A program made the position numbers and the translations under genes. From NCBI RefSeq assembly GCF_000279145.1, contig NC_018178.1:2524001-2588000 (forward strand): a DNA stretch of 64,000 nucleotides, given 5' to 3'. This document shows positions 52,390 through 61,488 of the stretch, piece after piece (the first letter of the stretch is position 1; every line of letters begins with the position of its first letter). The DNA comes from Melioribacter roseus P3M-2 (GTDB lineage Bacteria; Bacteroidota; Ignavibacteria; Ignavibacteriales; Melioribacteraceae). A model generated the notes under the pieces. The model made no database searches. It worked only from the letters and a program-made list of their open reading frames with translations, and was not told the DNA's origin.

Positions 52390-53568
52390 ATGAAAAAAGT
52401 AGTTATCACACACGCTTTAAGAACTCCTATAGGGAGTTTTAACGGGGGATTGAGTCAATTAAGCGCGCCGCAATTAGGAAGCAGAGTAATCAAAGCAATT
52501 TTGGAAAAATCAAATATCGAGCCTTCGCTTATTGACGAAGTAATAATGGGAAACGTTTTAACCGCGGGAATCGGGCAGGCTCCGGCGCGTCAGGCTGCTT
52601 TGTATGCCGGACTGCCTGAAAAAACCGAATGCCTTACGATTAACAAAATGTGCGGCAGCGGTCTTAAAGCCGTTATGCTCGCCGCTCAGGCAATCCAATG
52701 CGGAGACGCCGATATTATTATCGCCGGCGGACAGGAGAGTATGTCGAACGCGCCTTACCTTCTGAAAGACGCGCGCTCGGGATTCCGATTGGGTAATTCA
52801 ACCGTCTACGACTCGATTTTATTGGACGGATTGGTGGATGTTTATGAAAATATTCATATGGGAAATTGCGCCGAAATTTGCGCAAGGGAATTTAATTTTA
52901 CGCGCGAACAACTGGACGCTTTTGCAATCGAATCTTATAACAGAGCTTTAAAAGCTCAGGCTGAAGGTCGCTTTGAAGACGAAATCATCGAAGTGATAAT
53001 CGAATCCCGTAAGGGCGAAACTATTGTAAAAACAGACGAAGAGCCGGAACGCGTTAACTTCGAAAAGATACCGAAGCTGAAACCCGCTTTCGATCCGAAA
53101 GGCGTCGTAACCGCTGCGAATGCGTCGAAAATTAACGACGGAGCCGCAGCTTTGCTGATTTTGAGCGAAGAAAAAGCTATGGAACTCGGTCTTAAACCGA
53201 TGGCGGAAATAATTGCGCAAAGCTCCGCCGCCAAAGACCCAGTGCATTTTACTACAGCCCCTGCCGATGCGATACGGAAAGTATTGAAAAAAGCCGACAT
53301 GAAAATTGAAGATATCGATCTTTTCGAAATCAACGAAGCCTTCGCGGTTGTGTCGCTTGCCGTAAATGAGTTACTCGGATTGACAGGCGAAAATGTAAAT
53401 GTAAACGGAGGCGCGGTAGCTTTGGGCCATCCGATAGGCGCAAGCGGCGCAAGAATATTAACAACGCTTTTACACGAAATGAAAAAAAGGAACTCCAGAT
53501 ACGGATTGGCTTCTTTATGTATCGGAGGAGGCGAGGCTTCGGCATTGATTGTAAAAAATTACAACTGA
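52390..53568 (+). CDS. Acetyl-CoA acetyltransferase (thiolase)
   Basis: Condenses or cleaves acyl-CoA by a two-cysteine mechanism. The nucleophile is Cys88 in INKMCGSGLKAVMLAAQA. The second half has EINEAFAVVSLAV (His/Asn pocket), ALGHPIGASGARILTTLLHE and Cys in SLCIGGGEAS. 392 aa, typical biosynthetic-type thiolase. AGGAG precedes the ATG. No partner enzymes of a ketone-body or butanoyl pathway are next to it, so its pathway is open. Confidence 0.95.
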   Translation: MKKVVITHALRTPIGSFNGGLSQLSAPQLGSRVIKAILEKSNIEPSLIDEVIMGNVLTAGIGQAPARQAALYAGLPEKTECLTINKMCGSGLKAVMLAAQAIQCGDADIIIAGGQESMSNAPYLLKDARSGFRLGNSTVYDSILLDGLVDVYENIHMGNCAEICAREFNFTREQLDAFAIESYNRALKAQAEGRFEDEIIEVIIESRKGETIVKTDEEPERVNFEKIPKLKPAFDPKGVVTAANASKINDGAAALLILSEEKAMELGLKPMAEIIAQSSAAKDPVHFTTAPADAIRKVLKKADMKIEDIDLFEINEAFAVVSLAVNELLGLTGENVNVNGGAVALGHPIGASGARILTTLLHEMKKRNSRYGLASLCIGGGEASALIVKNYN

Positions 53569-53587
53569 TTTAAATCGAGGGGTGTTT

Positions 53588-55738
53588 ATGAAAAAGCATT
53601 TATTAACAATTATAATGGTATTAATTATGGCTGCTAATTCTTTTCCTCAAATTTATTTCAATCCCGATTATCAATTTAAACCGTTCACTCCGCCGATTGA
53701 TATAAATGCCGCCGAAGAAAGGGCGGAAAAAATATTATCCGAAATGTCTCTGGAAGAAAAAATTCAACTTGTGGGCGGATATAACTTCTTCTATGTAAAA
53801 GGATTTGAAAAATACGGAATACCTCAATTTTATCTTTCGGACGCCACGCAGGGAGTGCATATAAGAAAAGAACTCAGTTCGTCGCTCAATAAATCGGTGG
53901 CTTTCCCGTGTCCCCTGGCGTTAACCGCAACCTGGAACACTCAACTTGCTTATGAATACGCAAGATGTATCGGAGAGGAATGCCGGGCGGGAGATATTGC
54001 CGTATTGCTCGGACCGGGAATGAATATCTACAGAATTTCGCAAAACGGAAGAAACTTCGAATATTTCGGCGAAGATCCTTTCCTGGCGGCAAGAATGATT
54101 GAAAATTATGTCGTGGGCGTACAAAGCACGGGCACAATTGCCACATTAAAACATTTCCTCTGCAACAATAACGAATATCATCGCAGAACTACTAATGCAA
54201 TTGTGGACGAAAGAACCATTCACGAAATTTATACGCCCGCTTTCAAAGCCGGAATAGACGCCGGAGCTTTGGCGGTAATGACGGCATACAATCAGGTCAA
54301 CGGCGAATGGGCCGGACAAAGTAAATTCGTCATCGATACTCTTTTGCGTAACTCGCTAGGTTTCAAATGGCTGGTAATGTCGGACTGGTGGTCAACGTGG
54401 GATCCTGAGAAAACCATTAAATCCGGACTCGACCTCGAAATGCCGGGCGACCCGTTGATGGACAAACCCGCTTTTCAGAAAAGAGGGGATATAACCGTCA
54501 AGAAGAATGCGATGAGATTAATTGAGGAAGGCAAAGTAAGCGAAGCGGATATCGACCGCATGGCAAAAAATATTATGAAAACTTTTATTGCCATGGGACT
54601 TTACGACAGACCTGTAAAAGACTTGAAGTATCTCGATAATTTCAAACGTCATGAAGAAATCGCTCTTCAAACGGCGCGGGAATCGATTGTGCTGCTGAAA
54701 AACAGGAATAACTTGTTGCCCGTTTCTTCACAGAAGAAAATATTGCTTACAGGCGAATTTGTGGAAACCTTACCTAAAGGAGGCGGCTCGGCGGACGTGG
54801 AAGGGTATGATATTATTACAATGTACGACGCTTTGAAAAATAAATTCGGGAACATGATTAATTATGTAAAAGAGCCTTCGGATGATGAAATTAAAAATGC
54901 GGAAATCGTATTCCTAAGCGTTGGAACTCTCGACAGCGAAGGCTGGGACAGACCGTTTTCGCTTCCCCAAAAAACGGAAGAAAATATTTTGAGGATTGTG
55001 TCTTTGAATCCGAATACCGTCGTGATTGTAAATTCAGGCGGCGGCATAAGAATGACAGGCTGGTACGATAAAGCAGGCGCCATTTTATACGCATGGTATC
55101 CGGGACAAAACGGAAATATCGCATTGGCGGAAGCGTTAGCGGGCGACATTAATCCTTCGGGCAAATTGCCCATGACGATTGAAAAAGAATTCAAGGATTC
55201 GCCCGGTTACGGATACGTACCCGAAGACGCCGATTTAAACACTAACTGGGACGACGACTTGAATATGGATTTCCCGATTAATAACATCGAATACAAAGAA
55301 GGCGTGCTCGTCGGTTACAGATGGTACGACACGAAAAACATTGAACCGCTTTTCCCATTCGGTTTCGGATTGTCGTATACGACATTCAAATATGATAATC
55401 TGAAGATAGAACCGGAGCAGTTCGACGGGAAGGGAACGGTAAAGGTATCTTTTGATATAACGAATACGGGTAATCAAGACGGCGCCGAAATTGCACAGCT
55501 TTATGTCAAAGATATCGAAGCCGGCGTATTGCGTCCCGAGAAAGAATTGAAAGGCTTTAAAAAAGTATTTCTCGGAAAAGGGGAAACAAAAAGAATCGAA
55601 ATAGAATTGACTGCGAAAGACTTTGCATACTGGGATGTAAAAACGCATGACTGGAAAACGGAACCGGGAGAATTTGAAATATTGATCGGGACTTCATCGA
55701 GGGATCTATTATTGAGAGGTAAACTGACGCTTAAATAA
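53588..55738 (+). CDS. Exported GH3 beta-glucosidase family protein
   Basis: Hydrolyses beta-linked glucosides or related glycosides. A signal peptide covers about residues 1-20 (LLTIIMVLIMAANSFPQ). The GH3 barrel contains GPGMNIYRISQNGRNFEYFG, ATLKHFLCNNNEYHRRT and the nucleophile Asp in WLVMSDWWSTWDP. The second alpha/beta domain has LLTGEFVETLPKGGGSADVE, and the C-terminal Fn3-like domain begins near KVSFDITNTGNQDGAEIAQL. The ATG at 53588 follows a GAGGGG site; a GTG two codons earlier is less likely. About 716 aa. A terminator follows. Confidence 0.93.
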   Translation: MKKHLLTIIMVLIMAANSFPQIYFNPDYQFKPFTPPIDINAAEERAEKILSEMSLEEKIQLVGGYNFFYVKGFEKYGIPQFYLSDATQGVHIRKELSSSLNKSVAFPCPLALTATWNTQLAYEYARCIGEECRAGDIAVLLGPGMNIYRISQNGRNFEYFGEDPFLAARMIENYVVGVQSTGTIATLKHFLCNNNEYHRRTTNAIVDERTIHEIYTPAFKAGIDAGALAVMTAYNQVNGEWAGQSKFVIDTLLRNSLGFKWLVMSDWWSTWDPEKTIKSGLDLEMPGDPLMDKPAFQKRGDITVKKNAMRLIEEGKVSEADIDRMAKNIMKTFIAMGLYDRPVKDLKYLDNFKRHEEIALQTARESIVLLKNRNNLLPVSSQKKILLTGEFVETLPKGGGSADVEGYDIITMYDALKNKFGNMINYVKEPSDDEIKNAEIVFLSVGTLDSEGWDRPFSLPQKTEENILRIVSLNPNTVVIVNSGGGIRMTGWYDKAGAILYAWYPGQNGNIALAEALAGDINPSGKLPMTIEKEFKDSPGYGYVPEDADLNTNWDDDLNMDFPINNIEYKEGVLVGYRWYDTKNIEPLFPFGFGLSYTTFKYDNLKIEPEQFDGKGTVKVSFDITNTGNQDGAEIAQLYVKDIEAGVLRPEKELKGFKKVFLGKGETKRIEIELTAKDFAYWDVKTHDWKTEPGEFEILIGTSSRDLLLRGKLTLK

Positions 55739-55770
55739 TTGAGCGGAAATAATCTCAAAGTCAAAAATAA

Positions 55771-55804
55771 AAAATGCTCTCTAACCGGGAGCATTTTTTT
55801 TGCG
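55771..55804 (+). terminator. Rho-independent terminator after the GH3 gene
   Basis: AAAATGCTC (55771-55779) and GAGCATTTT (55789-55797) pair around a nine-base loop and run into a long T tract. The A-rich 5' side makes it usable on the other strand too. Confidence 0.85.
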
Positions 55805-56188
55805 TAAAGCTGAGTAGAATCCGCAGTGTTCCATTGAGAGGGCGGCGCGGCAAACCGTTTCTTCACCCGCCGGAAGGCGTTATGATTAATAAAGTCCGTA
55901 AGCTTTTGGAACATCGCACCCGACGGTTGCCCGTGAAGCCGGATAACTACGTGGATACAATAAATATACATCGGTAGAAATTTTTATTGAAAATAAATTT
56001 GCATTCATTTATTTTCAGTTTAAGATTAAAAACGATGAGGGGCAGCAGGGCAAATTTAAATAAATAAAAGAAAATTTTGTACAGAGAACTTGTAATTGAG
56101 AATCAAATATATAGAGTTCTTTAATAGAGCGCATACAAAGTTGAATTTTGGCAGGCTAAATAAAAGTTATATACTCTGAGAAAGTATT
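55805..56188. other. Gene-free stretch, GC-richer first half of unknown nature
   Basis: Bases about 55,810-55,975 are clearly GC-richer than the surroundings and contain short self-complementary pieces (for example CGCCGGAAGGCG). They can be read in two overlapping directions, but neither reading resembles a known protein or has a convincing start. An unknown RNA or a fragment of a lost gene is possible. Bases 55,976-56,188 are AT-rich and show nothing I can name beyond the leader of the next gene. Confidence 0.4.
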
Positions 56189-57370
56189 GTGAAAAAAATT
56201 GCATTCTTATTTGGTTCTGGTTTATCTATTCCAGCAGAGATGCCTTCTACATCGGACATCACCCAAAATGTCCTAGATGGTGATAATGTTATGAGACATA
56301 CTGATGGAAATTATTATTTTGGTAAACCACTTTACCATCACATAGGAGCAGCTGATGAATATGTCCCACGTGTATTGCTTTTCTTGAAAAGAATTAAGAT
56401 AGAAATTGACTTATACTACTGGGATTTATTCCACAAAGAAACCAACTATGAGGATTTGTATTATGTCGCATCACAGATTTATAATAGTGAAATGTTCATT
56501 TTTGATAACCCTGTAGTCCAACCATTCATTGACAAAATAATCAAAGAAGTAAAACCTATATTGCAAGGGAGACCTGGAGAGATAAGGGGAAATTGGGAAT
56601 TACATGAACTAGCGCATGAAGCAATGAATTATATTAGCGACATAGTATGGCATCATTTAAGTAAGGAACCAAAAAGATTAAGTTATTTGAATTTTCTGAA
56701 AGATGCTTACGAAGATTCCAATATAAATCGCATGTTTATTTTCTCTTTAAATCATGACTTGGTTATAGAAGAATATTTTAGAACAGAGAACATAAGTTTT
56801 ATCGACGGATTTGGGAATCCAGTAAAAGGTGTTAGATATTGGAATTTTAATATTTTTAAAAATGATGAAAAATTGAACATTGCCAAATTACACGGTTCGA
56901 TAAACTGGTTTAAATTCAGTCGGGGAAAATACACTCCTAATGAAATCGGAATACCTATTCATGGTAACTTTTGGAGAACTCAAGATCCAAACGGAGTTTA
57001 TCGACATCCTGATAATGGACGTCCTATGATTTTAGTTGGCACGTTTAATAAAATTCTTCAATATACTTACGACATATACTTCCTACTATACTATTTATTT
57101 TATAATACGCTGATTGATACCAATACTATTATAATTTCCGGTTATAGCTTTGGGGATAAAGGGATTAATACAAGATTAATTGAATGGATGAATTCGAGTA
57201 GTGCGAGAAAGATCATTGTTATTCACCCAGAAGTTGAAAAACTTAAACAACCTTCTAGTGATGGTATTTATCGAAATTGGGATAACTGGGTTAATGACAA
57301 TAAGTTGATAATAATTGAGAAGAGAATTGAAGAAATAAGTTGGGACATAATATCGAAAAATATTAATTGA
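56189..57370 (+). CDS. SIR2-like domain protein, candidate antiphage NADase
   Basis: 393 aa with the SIR2-like NAD-binding pattern: FLFGSGLSIPAEMPS at the N terminus, FSLNHD at about residue 185, KLHGSINWF at about 233-241 and IIISGYSFGDKGIN near 310-325. SIR2-like domains of this type deplete NAD in several phage-defence systems. No partner gene (ATPase, Argonaute, TIR or similar) is adjacent, so it may act alone or be a remnant. The start is GTG after GAGAAAG. Codon use is AT-rich and unlike the neighbours, suggesting recent acquisition. Confidence 0.8.
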   Translation: MKKIAFLFGSGLSIPAEMPSTSDITQNVLDGDNVMRHTDGNYYFGKPLYHHIGAADEYVPRVLLFLKRIKIEIDLYYWDLFHKETNYEDLYYVASQIYNSEMFIFDNPVVQPFIDKIIKEVKPILQGRPGEIRGNWELHELAHEAMNYISDIVWHHLSKEPKRLSYLNFLKDAYEDSNINRMFIFSLNHDLVIEEYFRTENISFIDGFGNPVKGVRYWNFNIFKNDEKLNIAKLHGSINWFKFSRGKYTPNEIGIPIHGNFWRTQDPNGVYRHPDNGRPMILVGTFNKILQYTYDIYFLLYYLFYNTLIDTNTIIISGYSFGDKGINTRLIEWMNSSSARKIIVIHPEVEKLKQPSSDGIYRNWDNWVNDNKLIIIEKRIEEISWDIISKNIN

Positions 57371-57879
<509 letters not shown>

Positions 57880-57917
57880 GAGCTGAAAATTTTACAATAC
57901 TGAATTTAACTCAAAAA

Positions 57918-58160
57918 TTATTTCTCAATCAATCTGCGAAAAGCTTCGCCGTTTTTGTAACTTTTTATCTGCATTTCCCGCTTGAAAGCTTCCGATTTAG
58001 AGTTAAATTCTTCCAAATAAACAATCTTCCAAGGAACATAAGGCTTAGTCGATCTGACTTTGCCTCGGTTATGGTCTTTCAATCTTTTTTCGTAATCAGC
58101 AGTATGACCAATATAATATCTTTCCCTTATTACACTCTTTAGTATGTAAACATAATACAT
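57918..58160 (-). CDS. GIY-YIG nuclease, copy 1
   Basis: 80-aa single-domain GIY-YIG nuclease. The motif appears as YYVYILKS followed by YYIGHTADYEKRLKDHN. It continues with the catalytic Arg/Glu region KPYVPWKIVYLEEFNSKSEA and FKREMQIKSYK. Small stand-alone proteins of this type are widespread and mostly uncharacterised; relatives are UvrC-type and homing endonucleases. The start is the ATG before YYVY; the frame is open upstream only because it runs through the tRNA fragment. It lies between a partial and the complete tRNA-Ser. Confidence 0.9.
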   Translation of the reverse strand: MYYVYILKSVIRERYYIGHTADYEKRLKDHNRGKVRSTKPYVPWKIVYLEEFNSKSEAFKREMQIKSYKNGEAFRRLIEK

Positions 58161-58165
58161 AGAGT

Positions 58166-58236
58166 CAAACCGTTGGTTTTTCCGCCTTCGGCGGAACCTC
58201 GCCGGGAAGCGATGGCAGCCACTCACCCACCTCTCC
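58166..58236 (-). pseudogene. tRNA-Ser 5' fragment with D-loop insert, unit 1
   Basis: On the minus strand the fragment starts like the intact tRNA (GGAGAGGTGGGTGAGTGGCTG), then carries a 36-base insert that can form two small hairpins (one is TTCCGCC-GAA-GGCGGAA). It resumes with AACCAACGGTTTG and stops at the anticodon, seven bases before the nuclease ATG. It cannot make a working tRNA. Confidence 0.85.
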
Positions 58237-58274
58237 GAGCTGAAAATTTTACAATACTGAATTTAACTCAAAAA

Positions 58275-58517
58275 TTATTTCTCAATCAATCTGCGAAAAG
58301 CTTCGCCGCTTTTGTAACTTTTTATCTGCATTTCCCGCTTGAAAGCTTCCGATTTAGAGTTAAATTCTTCCAAATAAACAATCTTCCAAGGAACATAAGG
58401 CTTAGTCGATCTGACTTTGCCTCGGTTATGGTCTTTCAATCTTATTTCGTAATCAGCAGTATGTCCAATATAATATCTTTCCCTTATTTCACTCTTTAGT
58501 ATGTAAACATAATACAT
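58275..58517 (-). CDS. GIY-YIG nuclease, copy 2
   Basis: 80-aa duplicate of the adjacent nuclease, 357 bases away. It differs at three visible residues (EIRER for VIRER, EIRL for EKRL, KSGEAF for KNGEAF); all core motif residues (YYVYILKS, YYIGHT, Arg and Glu of the later motifs) are kept, so both copies look intact. It is flanked on both sides by tRNA-Ser 5' fragments. Confidence 0.9.
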   Translation of the reverse strand: MYYVYILKSEIRERYYIGHTADYEIRLKDHNRGKVRSTKPYVPWKIVYLEEFNSKSEAFKREMQIKSYKSGEAFRRLIEK

Positions 58518-58522
58518 AGAGT

Positions 58523-58593
58523 CAAACCGTTGGTTTTTCCGCCTTCGGCGGAACCTCGCCGGTAGGCGATGGCAGCCACTCACCCACCTCTCC
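58523..58593 (-). pseudogene. tRNA-Ser 5' fragment with D-loop insert, unit 2
   Basis: Same structure as the fragment at 58166 with two base changes in the insert (GTAGGC for GGAAGC on the + strand) that improve its second hairpin. It ends at the anticodon just before nuclease copy 2. Confidence 0.85.
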
Positions 58594-58631
58594 GAGCTGA
58601 AAATTTTACAATACTGAATTTAACTCAAAAA

Positions 58632-58726
58632 TTATTTCTCAATCAATCTGCGAAAAGCTTCGCCGCTTTTGTAACTTTTTATCTGCATTTCCCGCTTGAA
58701 AGCTTCCGATTTAGAGTTAAATTCTT
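58632..58726 (-). pseudogene. Truncated third GIY-YIG copy
   Basis: Only the last 31 or so residues of the nuclease remain (matching NSKSEAFKREMQIKSYKSGE and the end EAFRRLIEK, with the stop in place). Homology to the other copies stops abruptly at about 58726, marking the outer edge of the repeat array. Confidence 0.85.
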
Positions 58727-58792
58727 ATCCGGCGCATCATGAAAAGAACAAGTAACCACGATTTTAGTGTTGCCAATATAATAATCGTAAAG

Positions 58793-61018
58793 TTAAAATA
58801 AAAATCTGTAATTTAATTTTATTTCCCTGCCGGGCATGAATATATAATTTTTTATCGCGGATAAATGTTCCCGGTATGCTCTGTCGAAAAGATTATCGAT
58901 TTTTACAGAAAAAATATGAATGTACCTTCCGGTTATTAATTTTATCCCTGCATATAAATTAATCAGTCCGTAACCGGGCGTACTCGTTTCATAGGGACTT
59001 ACTTTTTTCTGATCCGCCGCCAGATGAAATTGGCTCCCGATCCAGAAATCGTCCGTCGAATATCTCGGCTCGAGAGCGAACCGCAGTGGCGGCATCAAGG
59101 GCAGATATTCGTTTGTCTCAGAATTTTTTCCTACGGTGTAATCGCTCATTAGAGTCAACGAAAAATGACCGGAGATTTCGAACTGCGCTTTGAATTCGTA
59201 ACCGTAAATAATAGCCTTTGCTTGCGTGTATGCATAAACCGGAATTCCCGAAGCGTTGACAAATGTCATTTCCGCAGGATTATAAAATTCTCCCGTCGGC
59301 TTTTTGAAAATATAATCGTCAATAATGTTATAATAAACATTCAGTTCCGAATTGATTTGTTCGGAATGGTATCTTAAGCCTAAATCGAGTCCGATATTCT
59401 TTTCGGCGCTAAGGTCCAGATTGCCTATATCGAACGTGCCCGTTGCTTCGTGTATTGCATAGGAGGCTAATTCTTCAATGGTCGGGGCGCGGAATGCCGT
59501 AGCAAAATTAGAGTAGAACGACATTTCGGGGGTTATGCTTAGAATTATTCCTGCAGAGCCGCTGAGTGTATTGAAGGTTCTTTCCGTAGGAGAGATCAAT
59601 CTTCCGGATAATTCGCTTTCCGGTATTTCGATGGAATTGTATTCGTAACGAAGACCCGTTTGAAGTAGAGTATTGCTGATTCTGAACTGTTCTATTACGA
59701 AAAACGCCATCGAGTTATAATCGGCGTTAGGCGTGAACGCTTCCTCGCCTTCAACAGTATATTTTTGGTTTTGATACCATAATCCTAAAACGCCGTCTGA
59801 ATTTTTGAAAAGAGGCGCATGATTGGCGGAAACATCCATTACATATGACTTTAATCCGAAAGCTGAGCCGACCTCGTTTGTAATTCTGTTTATTTCCTTG
59901 TGATTGTAATTCTGATATCCTCCTTTGAAGGAGATGTTTTCGAACATGCCCTTAAGGTCGCCAATTAAATTTATTTTTAATTCCTCTTTGCGCATTTTAA
60001 TACCAATGCTTTCGTGTTCTTCTTCATCGTGATGATGTTCGTGTAACGGTATGCCGTAATTGAAATCGTAATTTTTATAGCTGAGACCGGTCTGACTGAA
60101 ATCGGGAATAAAAGCAAATCCGATTTGGTAGCCGGTAAAATCGATATAAGTGTTGTTGACTTTTTCACCCGCGCCGTCTGTATAATCGCCGGCTTTTCTT
60201 CTGGTAAAATTTCCGTGGGTGGCAAATTCATTCGAACCGAAATGCAAATCGACGCTTGTATTGAATTCATTGTTGTTGAAAGAATTTCCTGCGAACAGAT
60301 TGCCTTCAAGTCCGTCGGGTATGTAGTCCGGTATCTCTTCGGTAATTATATTGATTACGCCTCCGAGAGCGTTGCTGCCGTACATAAGACTCGACGGACC
60401 CCTGATGATTTCTATCCTCTCGGGAATCGCGCCGTCGCTCGAAACAGCGTGGTCGCTCGACGTATTGGATAAATCGCCCATTCTCAATCCGTTTTCCAGA
60501 ATTAATATCCTATTGTTGCTGAAGCCTCTGATAACCGGTCGGGCGGTCGCTTTCCCGTTGGAACGCATCGAAATTCCGGGAAGAAAATTTAAGGTCTCTC
60601 CAATATTGGAGCTCCTTTTTATCTGCAAATCCAGATTTGCCACGCTTAAAGAACTTTGCATTAGTTCCTGCGGGTCGGTATTAAACGGATTACCGGTAAT
60701 TACCACTTCGTTGAGGTCGATTGTACCGTCTTCGAGATATATTTTCAATGGCTCTGTGGGGACGTCAACTTTTTCGGTTAACGATTTATGCCCTATGTAG
60801 CTGAAGCGTAAAGTGTATGAGCCTTGGCTGATATTGTTGAATATGAAATAACCTCTTTCGTCGGTAGTTGTGCCTGATTTCAGTTCCTGCAAGTAGATGT
60901 TTACGCCAATTAATGGCTCGCCGTTATTTTCGTCGTAAACAAATCCTTCTAACGAATATGACTGAGCCTGCAGCACAAAATTTAATAATAGTATAAAAGA
61001 AATGAATAACCCTTTCAT
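58793..61018 (-). CDS. TonB-dependent outer-membrane receptor, metal-type
   Basis: 741 aa. A signal peptide (about 1-18) is followed by a carboxypeptidase-like regulatory domain (YSLEGFVYDENNGEPLIGVN), a plug domain (GETLNFLPGISMRSNGKATA, SNNRILILENGLRMGD, ERIEIIRGPSSLMYGSNALG) and a 22-strand barrel ending in an aromatic residue (LNYRFLF). A loop at about residues 325-340 is His/Glu-rich (EHHHDEEEHE), as in receptors for zinc, copper or similar metals. The small protein upstream on the same strand probably works with it. A FecR-type regulator is absent. Confidence 0.93.
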   Translation of the reverse strand: MKGLFISFILLLNFVLQAQSYSLEGFVYDENNGEPLIGVNIYLQELKSGTTTDERGYFIFNNISQGSYTLRFSYIGHKSLTEKVDVPTEPLKIYLEDGTIDLNEVVITGNPFNTDPQELMQSSLSVANLDLQIKRSSNIGETLNFLPGISMRSNGKATARPVIRGFSNNRILILENGLRMGDLSNTSSDHAVSSDGAIPERIEIIRGPSSLMYGSNALGGVINIITEEIPDYIPDGLEGNLFAGNSFNNNEFNTSVDLHFGSNEFATHGNFTRRKAGDYTDGAGEKVNNTYIDFTGYQIGFAFIPDFSQTGLSYKNYDFNYGIPLHEHHHDEEEHESIGIKMRKEELKINLIGDLKGMFENISFKGGYQNYNHKEINRITNEVGSAFGLKSYVMDVSANHAPLFKNSDGVLGLWYQNQKYTVEGEEAFTPNADYNSMAFFVIEQFRISNTLLQTGLRYEYNSIEIPESELSGRLISPTERTFNTLSGSAGIILSITPEMSFYSNFATAFRAPTIEELASYAIHEATGTFDIGNLDLSAEKNIGLDLGLRYHSEQINSELNVYYNIIDDYIFKKPTGEFYNPAEMTFVNASGIPVYAYTQAKAIIYGYEFKAQFEISGHFSLTLMSDYTVGKNSETNEYLPLMPPLRFALEPRYSTDDFWIGSQFHLAADQKKVSPYETSTPGYGLINLYAGIKLITGRYIHIFSVKIDNLFDRAYREHLSAIKNYIFMPGREIKLNYRFLF

Positions 61019-61064
61019 TTCAGAGCTCCTTTTTTAATTAATGAATAATTATATGCGCCGGAAT

Positions 61065-61406
61065 TCAGGCGTTGAACGGAGGAGCTCTCGATTCTGAAGT
61101 GGTAAGCGATAAAATAAGGGGGGATTCAATTACTTTAGATAAATCGGTCTCTAACAGAACTTCGCTGCCGGGTAAACCGAAAGTTCCGACCGATTCGGAG
61201 TTGAAATTATAAGTAAGAAAAAATTCAACGGAACAATTCCCGTTTGCATCGCCATACGGGTCTTCAAAGTTGTCGTAATGCCGGATTACCGTTTCGTTTG
61301 TCCGGATGTCTTTGAAATGCCAGTGGAAAAAGAGCGTTCCCAATAGCGATATATAAATCGCAAGGCTCAGCAAAGACGTTATTTTTATTATTCTTTTGTC
61401 CGGCAT
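61065..61406 (-). CDS. Small exported protein next to the TonB receptor
   Basis: 113 aa with an N-terminal hydrophobic helix (ITSLLSLAIYISLLGTLFF) followed by HWHF and a short soluble domain with one cysteine, ending SESRAPPFNA. Small proteins of this layout with a C-terminal R-x-PP motif are often found beside TonB receptors for metals, but their function is not established. It lies 46 bases upstream of the receptor on the same strand and is divergent from the acetyl-CoA synthetase gene. Confidence 0.75.
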   Translation of the reverse strand: MPDKRIIKITSLLSLAIYISLLGTLFFHWHFKDIRTNETVIRHYDNFEDPYGDANGNCSVEFFLTYNFNSESVGTFGLPGSEVLLETDLSKVIESPLILSLTTSESRAPPFNA

Positions 61407-61488
61407 AAAGATGTTGATTTTGCAGATGCTATGTCTTATTTTCTAATGCAAAGATACAACACCGACCAAAAAATAACAAGGAGGGTTT

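Noticed and set aside
55501-55977. Overlapping frames on both strands in the GC-rich segment after the GH3 gene
   Set aside because: Neither has a ribosome-binding site or protein-like composition, and one starts inside the terminator hairpin.
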